This document shows positions 7,761 through 15,996 of a stretch of 64,000 bases of DNA, in pieces; position 1 is the stretch's first letter, and the number at the start of each line of letters is the position of its first letter. The notes under the pieces were generated by a model, which had not been told where the DNA came from, made no database searches, and worked only from the letters and a program-made list of their open reading frames with translations. This DNA comes from JAISFI01 sp031553775. GTDB lineage: Bacteria; Bacteroidota; Bacteroidia; Bacteroidales; Azobacteroidaceae. A program made the position numbers and the translations under genes. Location of the stretch: contig JAVBLA010000017.1 of NCBI GenBank assembly GCA_031553775.1, positions 1 to 64,000 on the forward strand. The letters run 5' to 3'.

Positions 7761-8128
7761 TCAATTGAGTTCTGTATATATCATCTTTTTTGTCATACCT
7801 CCATCAATAACAATGTTTTGACCTGTGATGAAAGAAAATTTTCTACTTAGCAGGAACAGGGTGGCTTCGGCAATATCTTCTACTATACCTGCTCTTCCTG
7901 TGGAATGTTGAAGATGATAGGCTGTTGATAGTCGGGCGTGTGAGTTAACTATACGATTCCTCCTTTACTTGCTCCGTGGGCTTCTCCGTTAGATTCCGAC
8001 ATCAAGGCCCTTGTTGAAGCAATATTGACAATAGTCAGACGAATTAGAAAAGAGTGGGAGGGCTTCCTTTACGAGATAAAAATACTACTGAGATTGACGG
8101 AGAAGATGCAATTCCACGTTTCTACGGT
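7761..8128 (-). pseudogene. Decayed short-chain dehydrogenase/reductase
   Basis: Remains of an SDR gene occupy the stretch between tRNA-Val and the lipoprotein gene. Reading the reverse strand gives, in order but in shifting frames, WNCIFSVNLSS, FYLVKEALPLFSNSSD, TIVNIASTRALMSESNGEAH then GASKGGIV and a stop, and finally GRAGIVEDIAEATLFLLSR plus ITGQNIVIDGGMTKKMIYTE ending at a TGA (7761-7763). These match the SDR order vNL.g.fy, INIAS, Y..SKG and GR.G..eDIA...lfL.s...ITGq...vDGG. There are at least two frameshifts, a stop, loss of about 40 residues after the SKGG helix, loss of the NAD-binding N-terminus, and His in place of the catalytic Tyr. No function can remain. Confidence 0.75.
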
Positions 8129-8154
8129 CATTTAATAAATCAGTTCTGAAATTT

Positions 8155-9132
8155 TTATTTCAAAGGGAATTTCCATTTAAATCCCATCTCAATAGAAAAG
8201 AACTGGGAATATCCCGTTTTGAAATGCTTATTTTCCCAGGAGAAAAAGGATGGGTTATAACTACCTCCAATGTAATAATTATTGGTAACAGAAAAACTTC
8301 CGGAGAAGATGAATCCCAGATTTCGCTTGACATGAGTATGTTCAAGGGTATTACCCCAGTATTTCATACCTGCGGTTTGGTATTCTTTATAGAGGTCGCC
8401 GAAGAAAAATTCGGAATATTGTATTCCTGCTCCATAATTGATCCGCTTGTAATAACTTTCTGCCTGTAAGTTTACAAATATACCATAACAAATTTTCGAG
8501 TGTTCTATCCCTTGGGTAGTCACATCAAAACTTTCGAACTCTAACCCGGATGAATTGATCCAGCCGATATTAGTACTAAGTTTGAATTTGTCGGTAATAT
8601 AATATCCTAATCCACCGGTTATTCCCAAAGGACCTCTGTCGTGAAAATAACCATTGTAGGTTTCTGTCAGCATCCAATTCATTATAGGGATGGAGAATCT
8701 AAATTCATAGGAATGTTTCCTGTTTACATCAATATCGCTGAATGTAGAATTATATTTTGTCTCTATTTGTAAGGTTTCGGTGTCGATCACTATTTTTTTC
8801 GGATAGGTGTATCGTCTTTTATCGAATAAATCGACAATGTAACCATAACCCAATGAAGCTATATTGCCGAATATATATTCATCGGAAATGCGGGATTTAA
8901 TAACAAAGATCTTATCGACTGTATCGTTTTCTATTCTGAATGGAATATCATTGGAGGAACGTTTCAAAGAAATCAATCCGGGAGTTACGAATCTGGTCTG
9001 ATTGTTGTTGAGATAATAAGATATTGTATCCGGTAATGAGTTTACCTCGATTACTTGGACCGGAGAATTGGTTATAGTTGTACAAGAAGTAGTTATTAAC
9101 AGCAAATATAAGAAAAATAAATGTTTTGTCAT
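8155..9132 (-). CDS. Lipoprotein with predicted beta-barrel-like C-terminal part, unknown function
   Basis: Not a family I recognise. The 325-residue protein begins with a lipoprotein signal (MTKHLFFLYLLLITTSC, Cys17). Residues about 20-110 are strand-rich and may form a small beta sandwich (ISYYLNNNQTRFVTPGLISLKR). From about 130 to the end, alternating hydrophobic/aromatic strands joined by short turns (GITGGLGYYITDKFKLSTNIGW, INYGAGIQYSEFFF, YYIGGSYNPSFF, FSIEMGFKWKFPLK) resemble outer-membrane barrel strands or an outer-membrane-associated sheet. No acidic surface-export signal follows the cysteine, so the lipid anchor is probably periplasmic. Monocistronic: the next gene upstream is the flotillin gene 107 bases away on the same strand. 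Confidence 0.6.
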   Translation of the reverse strand: MTKHLFFLYLLLITTSCTTITNSPVQVIEVNSLPDTISYYLNNNQTRFVTPGLISLKRSSNDIPFRIENDTVDKIFVIKSRISDEYIFGNIASLGYGYIVDLFDKRRYTYPKKIVIDTETLQIETKYNSTFSDIDVNRKHSYEFRFSIPIMNWMLTETYNGYFHDRGPLGITGGLGYYITDKFKLSTNIGWINSSGLEFESFDVTTQGIEHSKICYGIFVNLQAESYYKRINYGAGIQYSEFFFGDLYKEYQTAGMKYWGNTLEHTHVKRNLGFIFSGSFSVTNNYYIGGSYNPSFFSWENKHFKTGYSQFFSIEMGFKWKFPLK

Positions 9133-9238
9133 GATACCAAAGGTTTTGTCTAATTTGCTTGATTGAGATTTTAATTGATAGGTTTCACAGATTATCCGGT
9201 TTTGCGGAGATCTGTGAAACCTATGATATTTACAAGCC

Positions 9239-10657
9239 TTATTTCTCCTTTTTAGGCTCTTCTTTAGCTTTCTCGTCTTTTATTTCTTTAACTATGTTTT
9301 CCTGCATCGGTATAACAGTCTGATTTTCTTTTCCTTTCAGATAATCAGGAAGATTCATTCCGGCCATATTGAACAAGTCATTCAAAGGAGGAACCGATTT
9401 CATAAGACCGGAAATGAAGTTGGCTGTAGAAGTATTGCCATCTTTCCCATTATTTCCATCCCATACGGTAATTTTATCGATCTTAATGTTCTTGATAGCT
9501 TCCACCTGTGTCTTGATCAGTTCAGGCAGTTTTTCGATCAGCAACAATTGGTAAGCGCTGTTGGCATCTCCTCCGGCCGCTTTTACCATCCGGTCGTAAC
9601 CTTCTGCTTGCTTGGTCAGGATTTCGTATAGACCTTTGGCTTCCGCTTCCATTTTAGCATAAATAGCATCGGCCTGTCCTTTGGCATTTTCCCTGATTTT
9701 TTCTGCTTCCGCCTGTGCTTCGATAATCCGGCGTTGTTTTTCGATTTCTTCCGGTACGATTACGTTGGCTTGCTGAGTGGAGCGTTCACGTTCGGCACGG
9801 GCATTTTCGGCCACTTGCTCGGCTGCGTATGCATCCTTTAAGGCCTTAGCCTGTTGTACTTTTTCTGCAGTGATGGCGATACGTAATGCTTCCGCTTCTT
9901 TTTCCCGGCGCAAAGCATCTGAGTTGGCAATTTCTATCTTGGCATTATTCTCTCCCTGTACAGCGATGGCATTGGCCTGTGAAGTCTTGATACGGGTATC
10001 CCGTTCTGCTTCTGCTTTACCGATTTCTCCAATTTTGTCTTGTTCGGCTACACTGACTTTTGCTTCGTTGATTGCTTTTGCAGCGGCCTCTTTTCCTAAA
10101 GCAGCAATATAACCCGACTCGTCTTTGATGTCGGTTACGTTTACGTTGATCAGTTTCAAACCAATTTTTTTCAATTCCGCTTCTACGTTCTTGGAGATAT
10201 TTTCAAGGAATTTATCCCGGTCGGAGTTGATTTCTTCGATCGACATGGTGGCGATTACCAGACGTAACTGTCCGAAGAGTATGTCCCGCGCCAGTTCCTG
10301 TATCTGGTCGGAAGTTTGTCCCAGAAGACGTTCCGCCGCATTGTTCATACTGTCTGAGTCGGTGGAGATACCTACCGTGAAACGGCAGGGAACGTCCACC
10401 CGGATATTCTGGCGGCTCAACGCATTGGTCAGGTTGGCTTCGATGGAGATAGGAATCAGGCTCAGAAAGGCGTAATCCTGGATGACCGGCCAGATAAATG
10501 CACCTCCGCCATGTACACAACGTGCCGACGAACCTCCGGTATTTCCGTAAATAACTAATACTTTGTCTGACGGACAACTTTTGTAGCGCGAAATCAGCGA
10601 CATAATCAGGATGAAAACGACTACTACACCAACTACAATTAAATAAAATGGGCTCAT
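9239..10657 (-). CDS. Flotillin-like SPFH/band-7 membrane protein
   Basis: Scaffold protein of membrane microdomains, 472 aa. An N-terminal transmembrane helix (FYLIVVGVVVVFILIMSLI) is followed by the SPFH domain to about residue 190 (GGSSARCVHGGGAFIWPVIQ, RQNIRVDVPCRFTVGI, MSIEEINSDRDKFLENI, LINVNVTDIKD). Then comes a long Glu/Ala-rich coiled coil with EAERDTR, EKEAEAL and QAEAEKIRENAKGQADAI repeats typical of YuaG/FloT and YqiK. The C-terminus (FISGLMKSVPPLNDLFNMAGMNLPDYL) matches flotillin tails. It follows an NfeD-like gene by 9 bases, the standard partner, so both are in one operon. The family is firm. The client proteins are unknown. Confidence 0.92.
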   Translation of the reverse strand: MSPFYLIVVGVVVVFILIMSLISRYKSCPSDKVLVIYGNTGGSSARCVHGGGAFIWPVIQDYAFLSLIPISIEANLTNALSRQNIRVDVPCRFTVGISTDSDSMNNAAERLLGQTSDQIQELARDILFGQLRLVIATMSIEEINSDRDKFLENISKNVEAELKKIGLKLINVNVTDIKDESGYIAALGKEAAAKAINEAKVSVAEQDKIGEIGKAEAERDTRIKTSQANAIAVQGENNAKIEIANSDALRREKEAEALRIAITAEKVQQAKALKDAYAAEQVAENARAERERSTQQANVIVPEEIEKQRRIIEAQAEAEKIRENAKGQADAIYAKMEAEAKGLYEILTKQAEGYDRMVKAAGGDANSAYQLLLIEKLPELIKTQVEAIKNIKIDKITVWDGNNGKDGNTSTANFISGLMKSVPPLNDLFNMAGMNLPDYLKGKENQTVIPMQENIVKEIKDEKAKEEPKKEK

Positions 10658-10666
10658 AAGATTTGT

Positions 10667-11251
10667 TTATATGTTTATTACTAAAACGGTTTGATTGTCA
10701 ATAACTTCTGTTACTTTGGCTTTTCCTCCGGTAGGAATCCTATCCCCGGCAGTCATGGCGTCGATTTCATGGAAAGCGCCTTTGACGCTAATTTGTATTT
10801 TCCCTTTTCCCTGTTTTTCTCCCGGAATGCCCAGGTAAACATCGGCTGTATTACCAACTGTATCTGTGATTTTAAAGGTATTATCTTTCGATAATTTCAA
10901 AAACTGTTTGATGATAATAAAGAAAAGTCCCACAAATACTAATCCGGTTAACAAGGAAAAAATTCCGACCCAGACTTTAGAGTCGAAAGTGTTATAGAAA
11001 CAAACACCTCCCCAACCGAATCCGATAAAAAAATTAACCAGATTACGTAAGGAAAAAAGTTGAAAAGGACCACTTGCATCCGCATGTGTGTCGAAATCTG
11101 CATTTAAACCGTCAGATGCTTCTAAACCGATAAAAGTCATGATCATCTGCACAATAAAAAACAGGGAAGAAACCCCTGCAATTACCCAATACACTTTTAG
11201 TAAAGGGTCTAAGCTGTTAAACCATTCCATATTTGTTAAAATTTTGTGCAA
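10667..11251 (-). CDS. NfeD-like membrane protein, flotillin partner
   Basis: Integral membrane protein of 194 aa with four probable transmembrane helices (VYWVIAGVSSLFFIVQMIMTFIG; LVNFFIGFGWGGVCFY; VGIFSLLTGLVFVGLFFIII), then a C-terminal OB-fold-like domain from about residue 125 (GNTADVYLGIPGEKQGKGKIQISVKG to KVTEVIDNQTVLVINI). This is the architecture of NfeD/YqiJ proteins, encoded next to flotillins and thought to act with them in membrane organisation. The first Met is at 11251. The second (MEWFNSL, 11230) is equally possible. It ends 9 bases before the flotillin gene, so they are an operon. Confidence 0.82.
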   Translation of the reverse strand: MHKILTNMEWFNSLDPLLKVYWVIAGVSSLFFIVQMIMTFIGLEASDGLNADFDTHADASGPFQLFSLRNLVNFFIGFGWGGVCFYNTFDSKVWVGIFSLLTGLVFVGLFFIIIKQFLKLSKDNTFKITDTVGNTADVYLGIPGEKQGKGKIQISVKGAFHEIDAMTAGDRIPTGGKAKVTEVIDNQTVLVINI

Positions 11252-11382
11252 GTTAGTTTATTTTTATGAGAATCACCAACTATTTTGAAAGAAATTCTTC
11301 CGACCGGTTTTTTAGCCAGGTGTATGTTTTTTCTTTAATTATGAACCTGGTTCAATATGAAGAAGATAGGCTTTTCAACTTG

Positions 11383-11913
11383 TTATTTTGGGGTGATTAA
11401 TTGCAGATTTTCATCATAAAGCCCAACCAGGATGCTGTTCCCTTTGCCGTCGACCATCAATCCTCCGAATTTTGCTTTTTCAAATAAAGTGGCCTGACCT
11501 TCTTCGAAGAAGTAAGATTCTGCTCCCAACTGAAAAAAAGCATAGTTTCTGTTTTTATACTTAATGGCGATTTCTCCTGATTGAAGCTCCGGAAAATGGT
11601 CTTCCAGACGTACTTTTTGTCCGATATGATGCTCGTCCAAGAGTAAAATACAATATCCTGTTTTCAACTTCTCCGAATGTTCATCTGTGGTTTCAAACCT
11701 TTGATTGGAACTGATATCCCTGTCTTCGGCAATTTTATAACGCAAAGACATATAATCTCCCTGTATCAGCGACCGAGGATCTACCGGAGCCAGTTCCAGT
11801 AATACCAACGTCCCGTTTTTTAATGTTTTTTCCTTTTGTACGACCGATATATTAAAGTATATCAGCAATGCCAATAATCCCGTCAGGATCAGAATTTTTT
11901 TATATGTTGCCAT
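11383..11913 (-). CDS. GDYXXLXY domain-containing protein
   Basis: Membrane-anchored protein of 176 aa with one N-terminal helix (KILILTGLLALLIYFNISVV) and an extracytoplasmic domain. The name-giving motif GDYMSLRY sits at residues 53-60 after PVDPRSLIQ, exactly as in the family, and the second half carries the companion segment (ESYFFEEGQATLFEKAKFGGLMVDGKG with the F.EG.. pattern). The family has no assigned activity. It regularly sits beside DUF4401 and DUF2157 membrane proteins, as here: the gene overlaps the DUF4401 gene by 14 bases, so the three are one operon and probably one membrane complex. Confidence 0.9.
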   Translation of the reverse strand: MATYKKILILTGLLALLIYFNISVVQKEKTLKNGTLVLLELAPVDPRSLIQGDYMSLRYKIAEDRDISSNQRFETTDEHSEKLKTGYCILLLDEHHIGQKVRLEDHFPELQSGEIAIKYKNRNYAFFQLGAESYFFEEGQATLFEKAKFGGLMVDGKGNSILVGLYDENLQLITPK

Positions 11914-12973
11914 CTTTCTTGATTGTTTGATAAAATCCCAGCCAGAATAATAAAAATACGAGTCCGGAGAAAAACAGGATTCCTGATTTTACCAGGAGAC
12001 TGAGTTGCAGGTTATAATAGTATTGACAGATAATGTATGCCAGTAGTGCGATACTTAGGGCAATTTCCGTTTTATAATTGAAATAAAACGACAACAGAAG
12101 CAGAAGGATACATCCGGAGAGAAAAGGTGCAAATAGGGTAGGGGCCAATATCAATCCGCAGCAACTGTATACCAGAATTCTTTTCTTTTTCTCCTTTACT
12201 TCAAATAATTTGAGGATCAAAGAAATAATATAAATGATAGCGGGCCAGATCAGAAGGGATAAAATCCAGAGATAATGATAAGATGTTTCCCATAAAGGGG
12301 CAACGACCAGATAAATAAGTCCTGTAGCAAATGAAATGAAAAATCCGGTACGGACAGGTTTGAACAGTTTGTTGAATTTTAAATTTTCAGATATGATTTT
12401 TGCTTCGGAAAAACTCACCCAAACAAGCATTGCTCCTGTATTTGCGATTACAATGATAATTGATTCCGGAGAAATACAGCTTTGGAATAATAACAGCAGG
12501 CATGCATTGGCAGTCAGTACTGCTAACAGGCATATGATGTAATTGTTTGTTATGAGAATGCTTAAAACCGATAGAGCAATGCATACGGATGTTATAGCAT
12601 TATAGCTCATAGAACAGATTTCAGACAATCCGATAATAAATGATGAAAAACCGATTACATAAAGAGCAATGCAACAGGTGTCCACAATTGTATTCTCTAT
12701 TTTCTTGTCTCCGATGATAGAAACTGCCATAAGCACAATGCCGAGAATAACAAGCGATATTTCTGAGTCGAACGCTCCGGAAAGAAAAAGAAATCCCAGA
12801 AAGGCCAGTCCTGCAAATATACCTCCCAGAATGGATAATATTTTGATAGCTATACCTGAATAGGCAATTTTATATTTGGAGATAGCCTCTCGCAACTTTT
12901 CTTCGTCATAGATAAAACTGTCATCTTCAGTTTTGACTTTTTCTAAAAGGAAATTGATATCATTTGTTTCCAT
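11900..12973 (-). CDS. DUF4401 domain-containing multi-pass membrane protein
   Basis: A 357-residue integral membrane protein. After about 40 soluble residues (INFLLEKVKTEDDSFIYDEEKLREAI) come roughly ten hydrophobic segments, among them IKILSILGGIFAGLAFLGFLFL, LVILGIVLMAVSIIGD, LYVIGFSSFIIGLSE, VSVCIALSVLSILIT-like and LFFSGLVFLLFWLGFY. The domain order and the operon with a DUF2157 gene (14-base overlap) and a GDYXXLXY gene (14-base overlap) identify it as DUF4401. Function is unknown. Nothing in the sequence suggests a transported substrate. Confidence 0.82.
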   Translation of the reverse strand: METNDINFLLEKVKTEDDSFIYDEEKLREAISKYKIAYSGIAIKILSILGGIFAGLAFLGFLFLSGAFDSEISLVILGIVLMAVSIIGDKKIENTIVDTCCIALYVIGFSSFIIGLSEICSMSYNAITSVCIALSVLSILITNNYIICLLAVLTANACLLLLFQSCISPESIIIVIANTGAMLVWVSFSEAKIISENLKFNKLFKPVRTGFFISFATGLIYLVVAPLWETSYHYLWILSLLIWPAIIYIISLILKLFEVKEKKKRILVYSCCGLILAPTLFAPFLSGCILLLLLSFYFNYKTEIALSIALLAYIICQYYYNLQLSLLVKSGILFFSGLVFLLFWLGFYQTIKKDGNI

Positions 12974-13913
12974 TCCAGTTTGTGTTTAGAGTGATAATCA
13001 GTTTGATAATGAGCGTGATACTTGCGACAATAAAAATACCGATCAGGAAAAACATGGAGATCGCATCATCCATCCATTTTCCGATCAGGAAAGAAATAAT
13101 AGCAACAGCAGCAGCCGGGATGGTTGCTATATAAAAGACATTTTTGTATCGTAGCCCATAAATAACCGCTCCGGAAAAACCAGCCAGGCATAGAAACAAA
13201 CACCATCCGGACGCGACGGTGAATTCATTCTCAAAAATAACAAAAATAACACCTGATGAAATTAGTGTGACGGTTGCCAATGTTACGATATAATTGAGCC
13301 AGACAGGTCTGTTTTTGATTATCTTCTTTCTGTAAAGTGTTTCATAAACCACAAGAAACCCCGAATTGATCAGAAATAAAATATTATTCCGGGTAAGCTT
13401 TTCCCAATCCGCTACCTGGTCATAATACATCCAGACTGTGATATTGACCAAGGTCATAAAAACCAGCCAAAGGGGAGGAAAGTTGACGGCAAAAGCCCAT
13501 AAGGCAATAAATACAGTCCATGCCAGAAAGAAATCATAAGCATTGGCTCCGGTTTGATAGATTTGCCCGAAAACACCGAACAATGCCCCTACTAACAAGG
13601 CGGCCCCTGTCATAATGATACTTTTAATAACCGGGGTAAACCGGCTAAACAATGCAATTGATACGCTGGCGACAATCAAAACTTCAACCAGACCGATTTT
13701 AACTGCTTCCGGCATCTCATCCCAGTTGAAGGCAAAGAAAAAGATGATTCCGGAAATACAAAATGCAACGCCAAGTCCTAAAAGTAAAATATTAAGAAAT
13801 TTAATCCAGTCGGATTTACCGGTATAGACCTCAGACTGCAAGGTTTGCTTTATTTCTTCCGCCTTCCAGTTGCTGTTGCGGCTGATGATGTGGATAATTT
13901 CTCGGGTAACCAT
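12960..13913 (-). CDS. DUF2157 domain-containing multi-pass membrane protein
   Basis: First gene of the DUF2157-DUF4401-GDYXXLXY operon, about 317 aa from the start I prefer. The frame extends upstream to 13970, but those residues (IFNFQFSIFN) only translate the ATTGAAAATT repeat. The ATG at 13913 (MVTREIIHIISRN) is the real start. A soluble N-terminal helix pair (KAEEIKQTLQSEVYTGKSDWIKF) is followed by about ten transmembrane segments (LLLGLGVAFCISGIIFFFAFNWD, AVKIGLVEVLIVASVSIALF, SIIMTGAALLVGALFGVFGQIYQTG). FFAFNWDEM and GQIYQTGANAY are DUF2157 hallmarks. Function unknown. Confidence 0.85.
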   Translation of the reverse strand: MVTREIIHIISRNSNWKAEEIKQTLQSEVYTGKSDWIKFLNILLLGLGVAFCISGIIFFFAFNWDEMPEAVKIGLVEVLIVASVSIALFSRFTPVIKSIIMTGAALLVGALFGVFGQIYQTGANAYDFFLAWTVFIALWAFAVNFPPLWLVFMTLVNITVWMYYDQVADWEKLTRNNILFLINSGFLVVYETLYRKKIIKNRPVWLNYIVTLATVTLISSGVIFVIFENEFTVASGWCLFLCLAGFSGAVIYGLRYKNVFYIATIPAAAVAIISFLIGKWMDDAISMFFLIGIFIVASITLIIKLIITLNTNWNGNK

Positions 13914-13917
13914 AGAG

Positions 13918-14085
13918 TAATTGAAAATTGAGAATTGAAAATTGAAAATTAACAAATAATATGGGGACAAAGTTAGGGAATATATGTAAAGTATTGGTAT
14001 GGCGTCTGTTTTAATTTTACCATTACAACAAAGTCATTGAAAAATAAATTTTCAATTTTCAATTTTCAATTTTCAATTCTCAATC
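13918..14085. repeat. Paired ATTGAAAATT-type repeats flanking the DUF2157/pfp intergenic region
   Basis: Three to four units of ATTGAAAATT (with one ATTGAGAATT) lie at 13919-13952, and the reverse-complementary array AATTTTCAATT (with one AATTCTCAAT) lies at 14047-14085. The two arrays can pair over about 30 bases, enclosing both divergent promoters. The same unit occurs at other gene borders in the window. Confidence 0.75.
13968..13975 (-). promoter_or_regulatory. -7 box of the DUF2157-DUF4401-GDYXXLXY operon
   Basis: The reverse strand reads TAACTTTG (TAnnTTTG) 55 bases before the 13913 start, just beyond the repeat array. No clear -33 element. Confidence 0.35.
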
Positions 14086-14097
14086 CCCCCCCGCCTG

Positions 14098-14128
14098 TTG
14101 TGTTTTTCGAAAAAAATTCCTACATTTG
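14098..14128 (+). promoter_or_regulatory. Promoter of the PPi-phosphofructokinase gene
   Basis: A perfect -7 TACATTTG (14121-14128) with a partial -33 TTG (14098-14100) 20 bases upstream. It lies 59 bases before the ATG at 14187, which confirms that start over the longer open frame. Confidence 0.45.
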
Positions 14129-14186
14129 CAAGCCTTTAGAAAAAGGATCTTATCTTATAATTTCTAACTACTTAATACTAAATACG

Positions 14187-15833
14187 ATGACTAAAAGTGC
14201 TTTGCAAATTGCCCGCGCTGCTTACCAGCCTAAAGTTCCTAAAGCTCTTAAAAATGCTGTTGTAGCAAAAGAAGGAGCGTCCACCCAATCAGTAGCCGAC
14301 CAGGATGCTATTAAAGCTTTGTTTCCGAATACTTACGGAATGCCTATCATCTGTTTCGAGGAAACAACAGAAAAAGTATCTTATCCGACTACCAATGTGG
14401 GAGTAATTCTTTCCGGGGGACAAGCACCAGGCGGTCATAATGTTATTGCCGGAATTTTCGACGGTTTGAAAAATATGAATAAAGACAATCGCCTGTATGG
14501 GTTCATCCTGGGTCCCGGTGGTTTGATCGACCATAAATATATGGAACTGACTGCCGATATTATCGATGAATACCGGAATACAGGAGGTTTCGATATTATA
14601 GGTTCCGGACGTACCAAACTGGAAACCACAGAACAATTTGATAAAGGTCTTGAAATCCTGAAAAAACTGAATATTACCGCTTTGGTAATTATTGGTGGGG
14701 ACGATTCTAATACAAATGCCTGTGTATTGGCAGAGTATTATAAATCGATCAATGCCGGAGTACAGGTAATTGGTTGTCCGAAAACTATCGACGGTGACCT
14801 GAAAAACGAAATGATCGAAACTTCTTTCGGTTTCGATACTGCTTGTAAAGTGTATTCGGAAGTAATCGGAAATATTCAGCGTGACTGTAATTCCGCCCGT
14901 AAATACTGGCATTTCATCAAACTGATGGGCCGTTCGGCTTCTCATATTGCCTTGGAATGTGCTCTTCAGGTACAACCCAATGTTTGTATCATTTCGGAAG
15001 AGGTGGAAACTGAAAACAAATCATTGGATGATATTATTAATTATATAGCCGGATTTGTTGCTGCCCGTGCAGAAAAAGGTGATAACTTCGGTACTGTGTT
15101 GATCCCCGAAGGTTTGATCGAATTTATTCCGGCCATGAAAAAATTGATTTCGGAATTGAACGATTTCCTGGCGGTCAATGCGGAAGAATTCAAGAGAATC
15201 AAAAAATCCGCTCAAAGAGATTATATTATCAGCAAATTAAGCAAAGAAAACGCAGCTATATATGCCAGCCTTCCGGAAGGAGTAGCGCGTCAGCTGACTT
15301 TAGACCGCGACCCACACGGAAACGTACAGGTTTCTTTGATCGAAACGGAAAAATTGTTGGCAGAAATGGTAGGTGTACGCCTGTCTGAATGGAAAGATGC
15401 TGGTAAATACAACGGAAAATTTGCTTCCCAGGTACACTTCTTCGGATATGAAGGACGTTGCGCCGCTCCGTCTAACTACGATGCCGATTATTGTTATTCT
15501 TTGGGATATACTGCTTCATGCCTGATCGGATCCGGAAAAACAGGCTATATGTCGTCTGTCCGCAACACAACTGCTCCTGCTGAAGAGTGGATTGCAGGAG
15601 GGGTGCCGGTGACTATGATGATGAACATGGAACGCCGTCACGGAGAGATGAAGCCGGTAATCCAGAAAGCATTGGTCGACCTGAAAGGCGCTCCGTTCAA
15701 AGCGTTTGCAGCCAATCGCGACGCCTGGGCCATCAATACCGATTATGTATATCCGGGTCCCATCCAATACTTCGGCCCGACAGAAGTATGCGACCAACCC
15801 ACTAAAACACTGTTACTGGAACTACAGAAATAA
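14187..15833 (+). CDS. pfp: Diphosphate-dependent 6-phosphofructokinase
   Basis: Phosphorylates fructose 6-phosphate to fructose 1,6-bisphosphate reversibly with pyrophosphate, in glycolysis and gluconeogenesis. The protein is 548 aa, the length of the long PPi-type (plant-like) enzymes rather than the roughly 320 aa ATP-type. Visible motifs: LSGGQAPGGHN (phosphoryl-donor loop), IIGGDDSNTNA (the GGDD aspartate that goes with PPi use), PKTIDGDLKN (catalytic TIDGD), KLMGRSASHIAL (substrate MGR) and LIPEG. The ORF stays open upstream to 14037 but that part encodes repeat sequence. The promoter at 14121 and standard N-terminus MTKSALQIAR fix the start at 14187. It is followed by the PurF-like gene after 163 bases. 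Confidence 0.93.
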   Translation: MTKSALQIARAAYQPKVPKALKNAVVAKEGASTQSVADQDAIKALFPNTYGMPIICFEETTEKVSYPTTNVGVILSGGQAPGGHNVIAGIFDGLKNMNKDNRLYGFILGPGGLIDHKYMELTADIIDEYRNTGGFDIIGSGRTKLETTEQFDKGLEILKKLNITALVIIGGDDSNTNACVLAEYYKSINAGVQVIGCPKTIDGDLKNEMIETSFGFDTACKVYSEVIGNIQRDCNSARKYWHFIKLMGRSASHIALECALQVQPNVCIISEEVETENKSLDDIINYIAGFVAARAEKGDNFGTVLIPEGLIEFIPAMKKLISELNDFLAVNAEEFKRIKKSAQRDYIISKLSKENAAIYASLPEGVARQLTLDRDPHGNVQVSLIETEKLLAEMVGVRLSEWKDAGKYNGKFASQVHFFGYEGRCAAPSNYDADYCYSLGYTASCLIGSGKTGYMSSVRNTTAPAEEWIAGGVPVTMMMNMERRHGEMKPVIQKALVDLKGAPFKAFAANRDAWAINTDYVYPGPIQYFGPTEVCDQPTKTLLLELQK

Positions 15834-15846
15834 TAACTAAAATGAA

Positions 15847-15926
15847 GAACCGGAAACAAAGAAAAAAGATCGATCTGAACCCTTCGTGTACAGAAAGACC
15901 TTTTTCACACCCTTTGTTTCCGGTTC
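15847..15926. repeat. Perfect 15-bp inverted repeat after pfp
   Basis: GAACCGGAAACAAAG (15847-15861) is repeated exactly as reverse complement at 15912-15926, with a 50-base centre that can form further A/T pairing (aaaaag/cttttt). It begins 14 bases after the pfp stop. It may be a terminator or an mRNA-stabilising stem, but the right arm lacks a strong T-run. Confidence 0.55.
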
Positions 15927-15965
15927 ATCGTTTTATAAATCTATCAACACACATCGATTCGTCGT

Positions 15966-15990
15966 TTTCAATTTTTAATTTTCAATTATT
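15966..15990. repeat. AATTTTCAATT-type repeat before the PurF-like gene
   Basis: TTTCAATTTTTAATTTTCAATT, the same intergenic unit as at 13919 and 14047, ends 7 bases before the ATG at 15997 and so lies in the leader. Confidence 0.6.
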
Positions 15991-15996
15991 AAACTC

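Noticed and set aside
8155..9132. Lipoprotein considered as a TonB receptor or porin
   Set aside because: Only 325 residues with a lipid anchor and no plug or known barrel signature; too little to name a family.
9777..10475. Two open frames on the + strand opposite the flotillin gene (111 and 116 codons)
   Set aside because: They are Ser/Ala/Leu-rich antisense shadows of the Glu/Ala coiled coil, with no start context or family pattern. The flotillin frame is certain.
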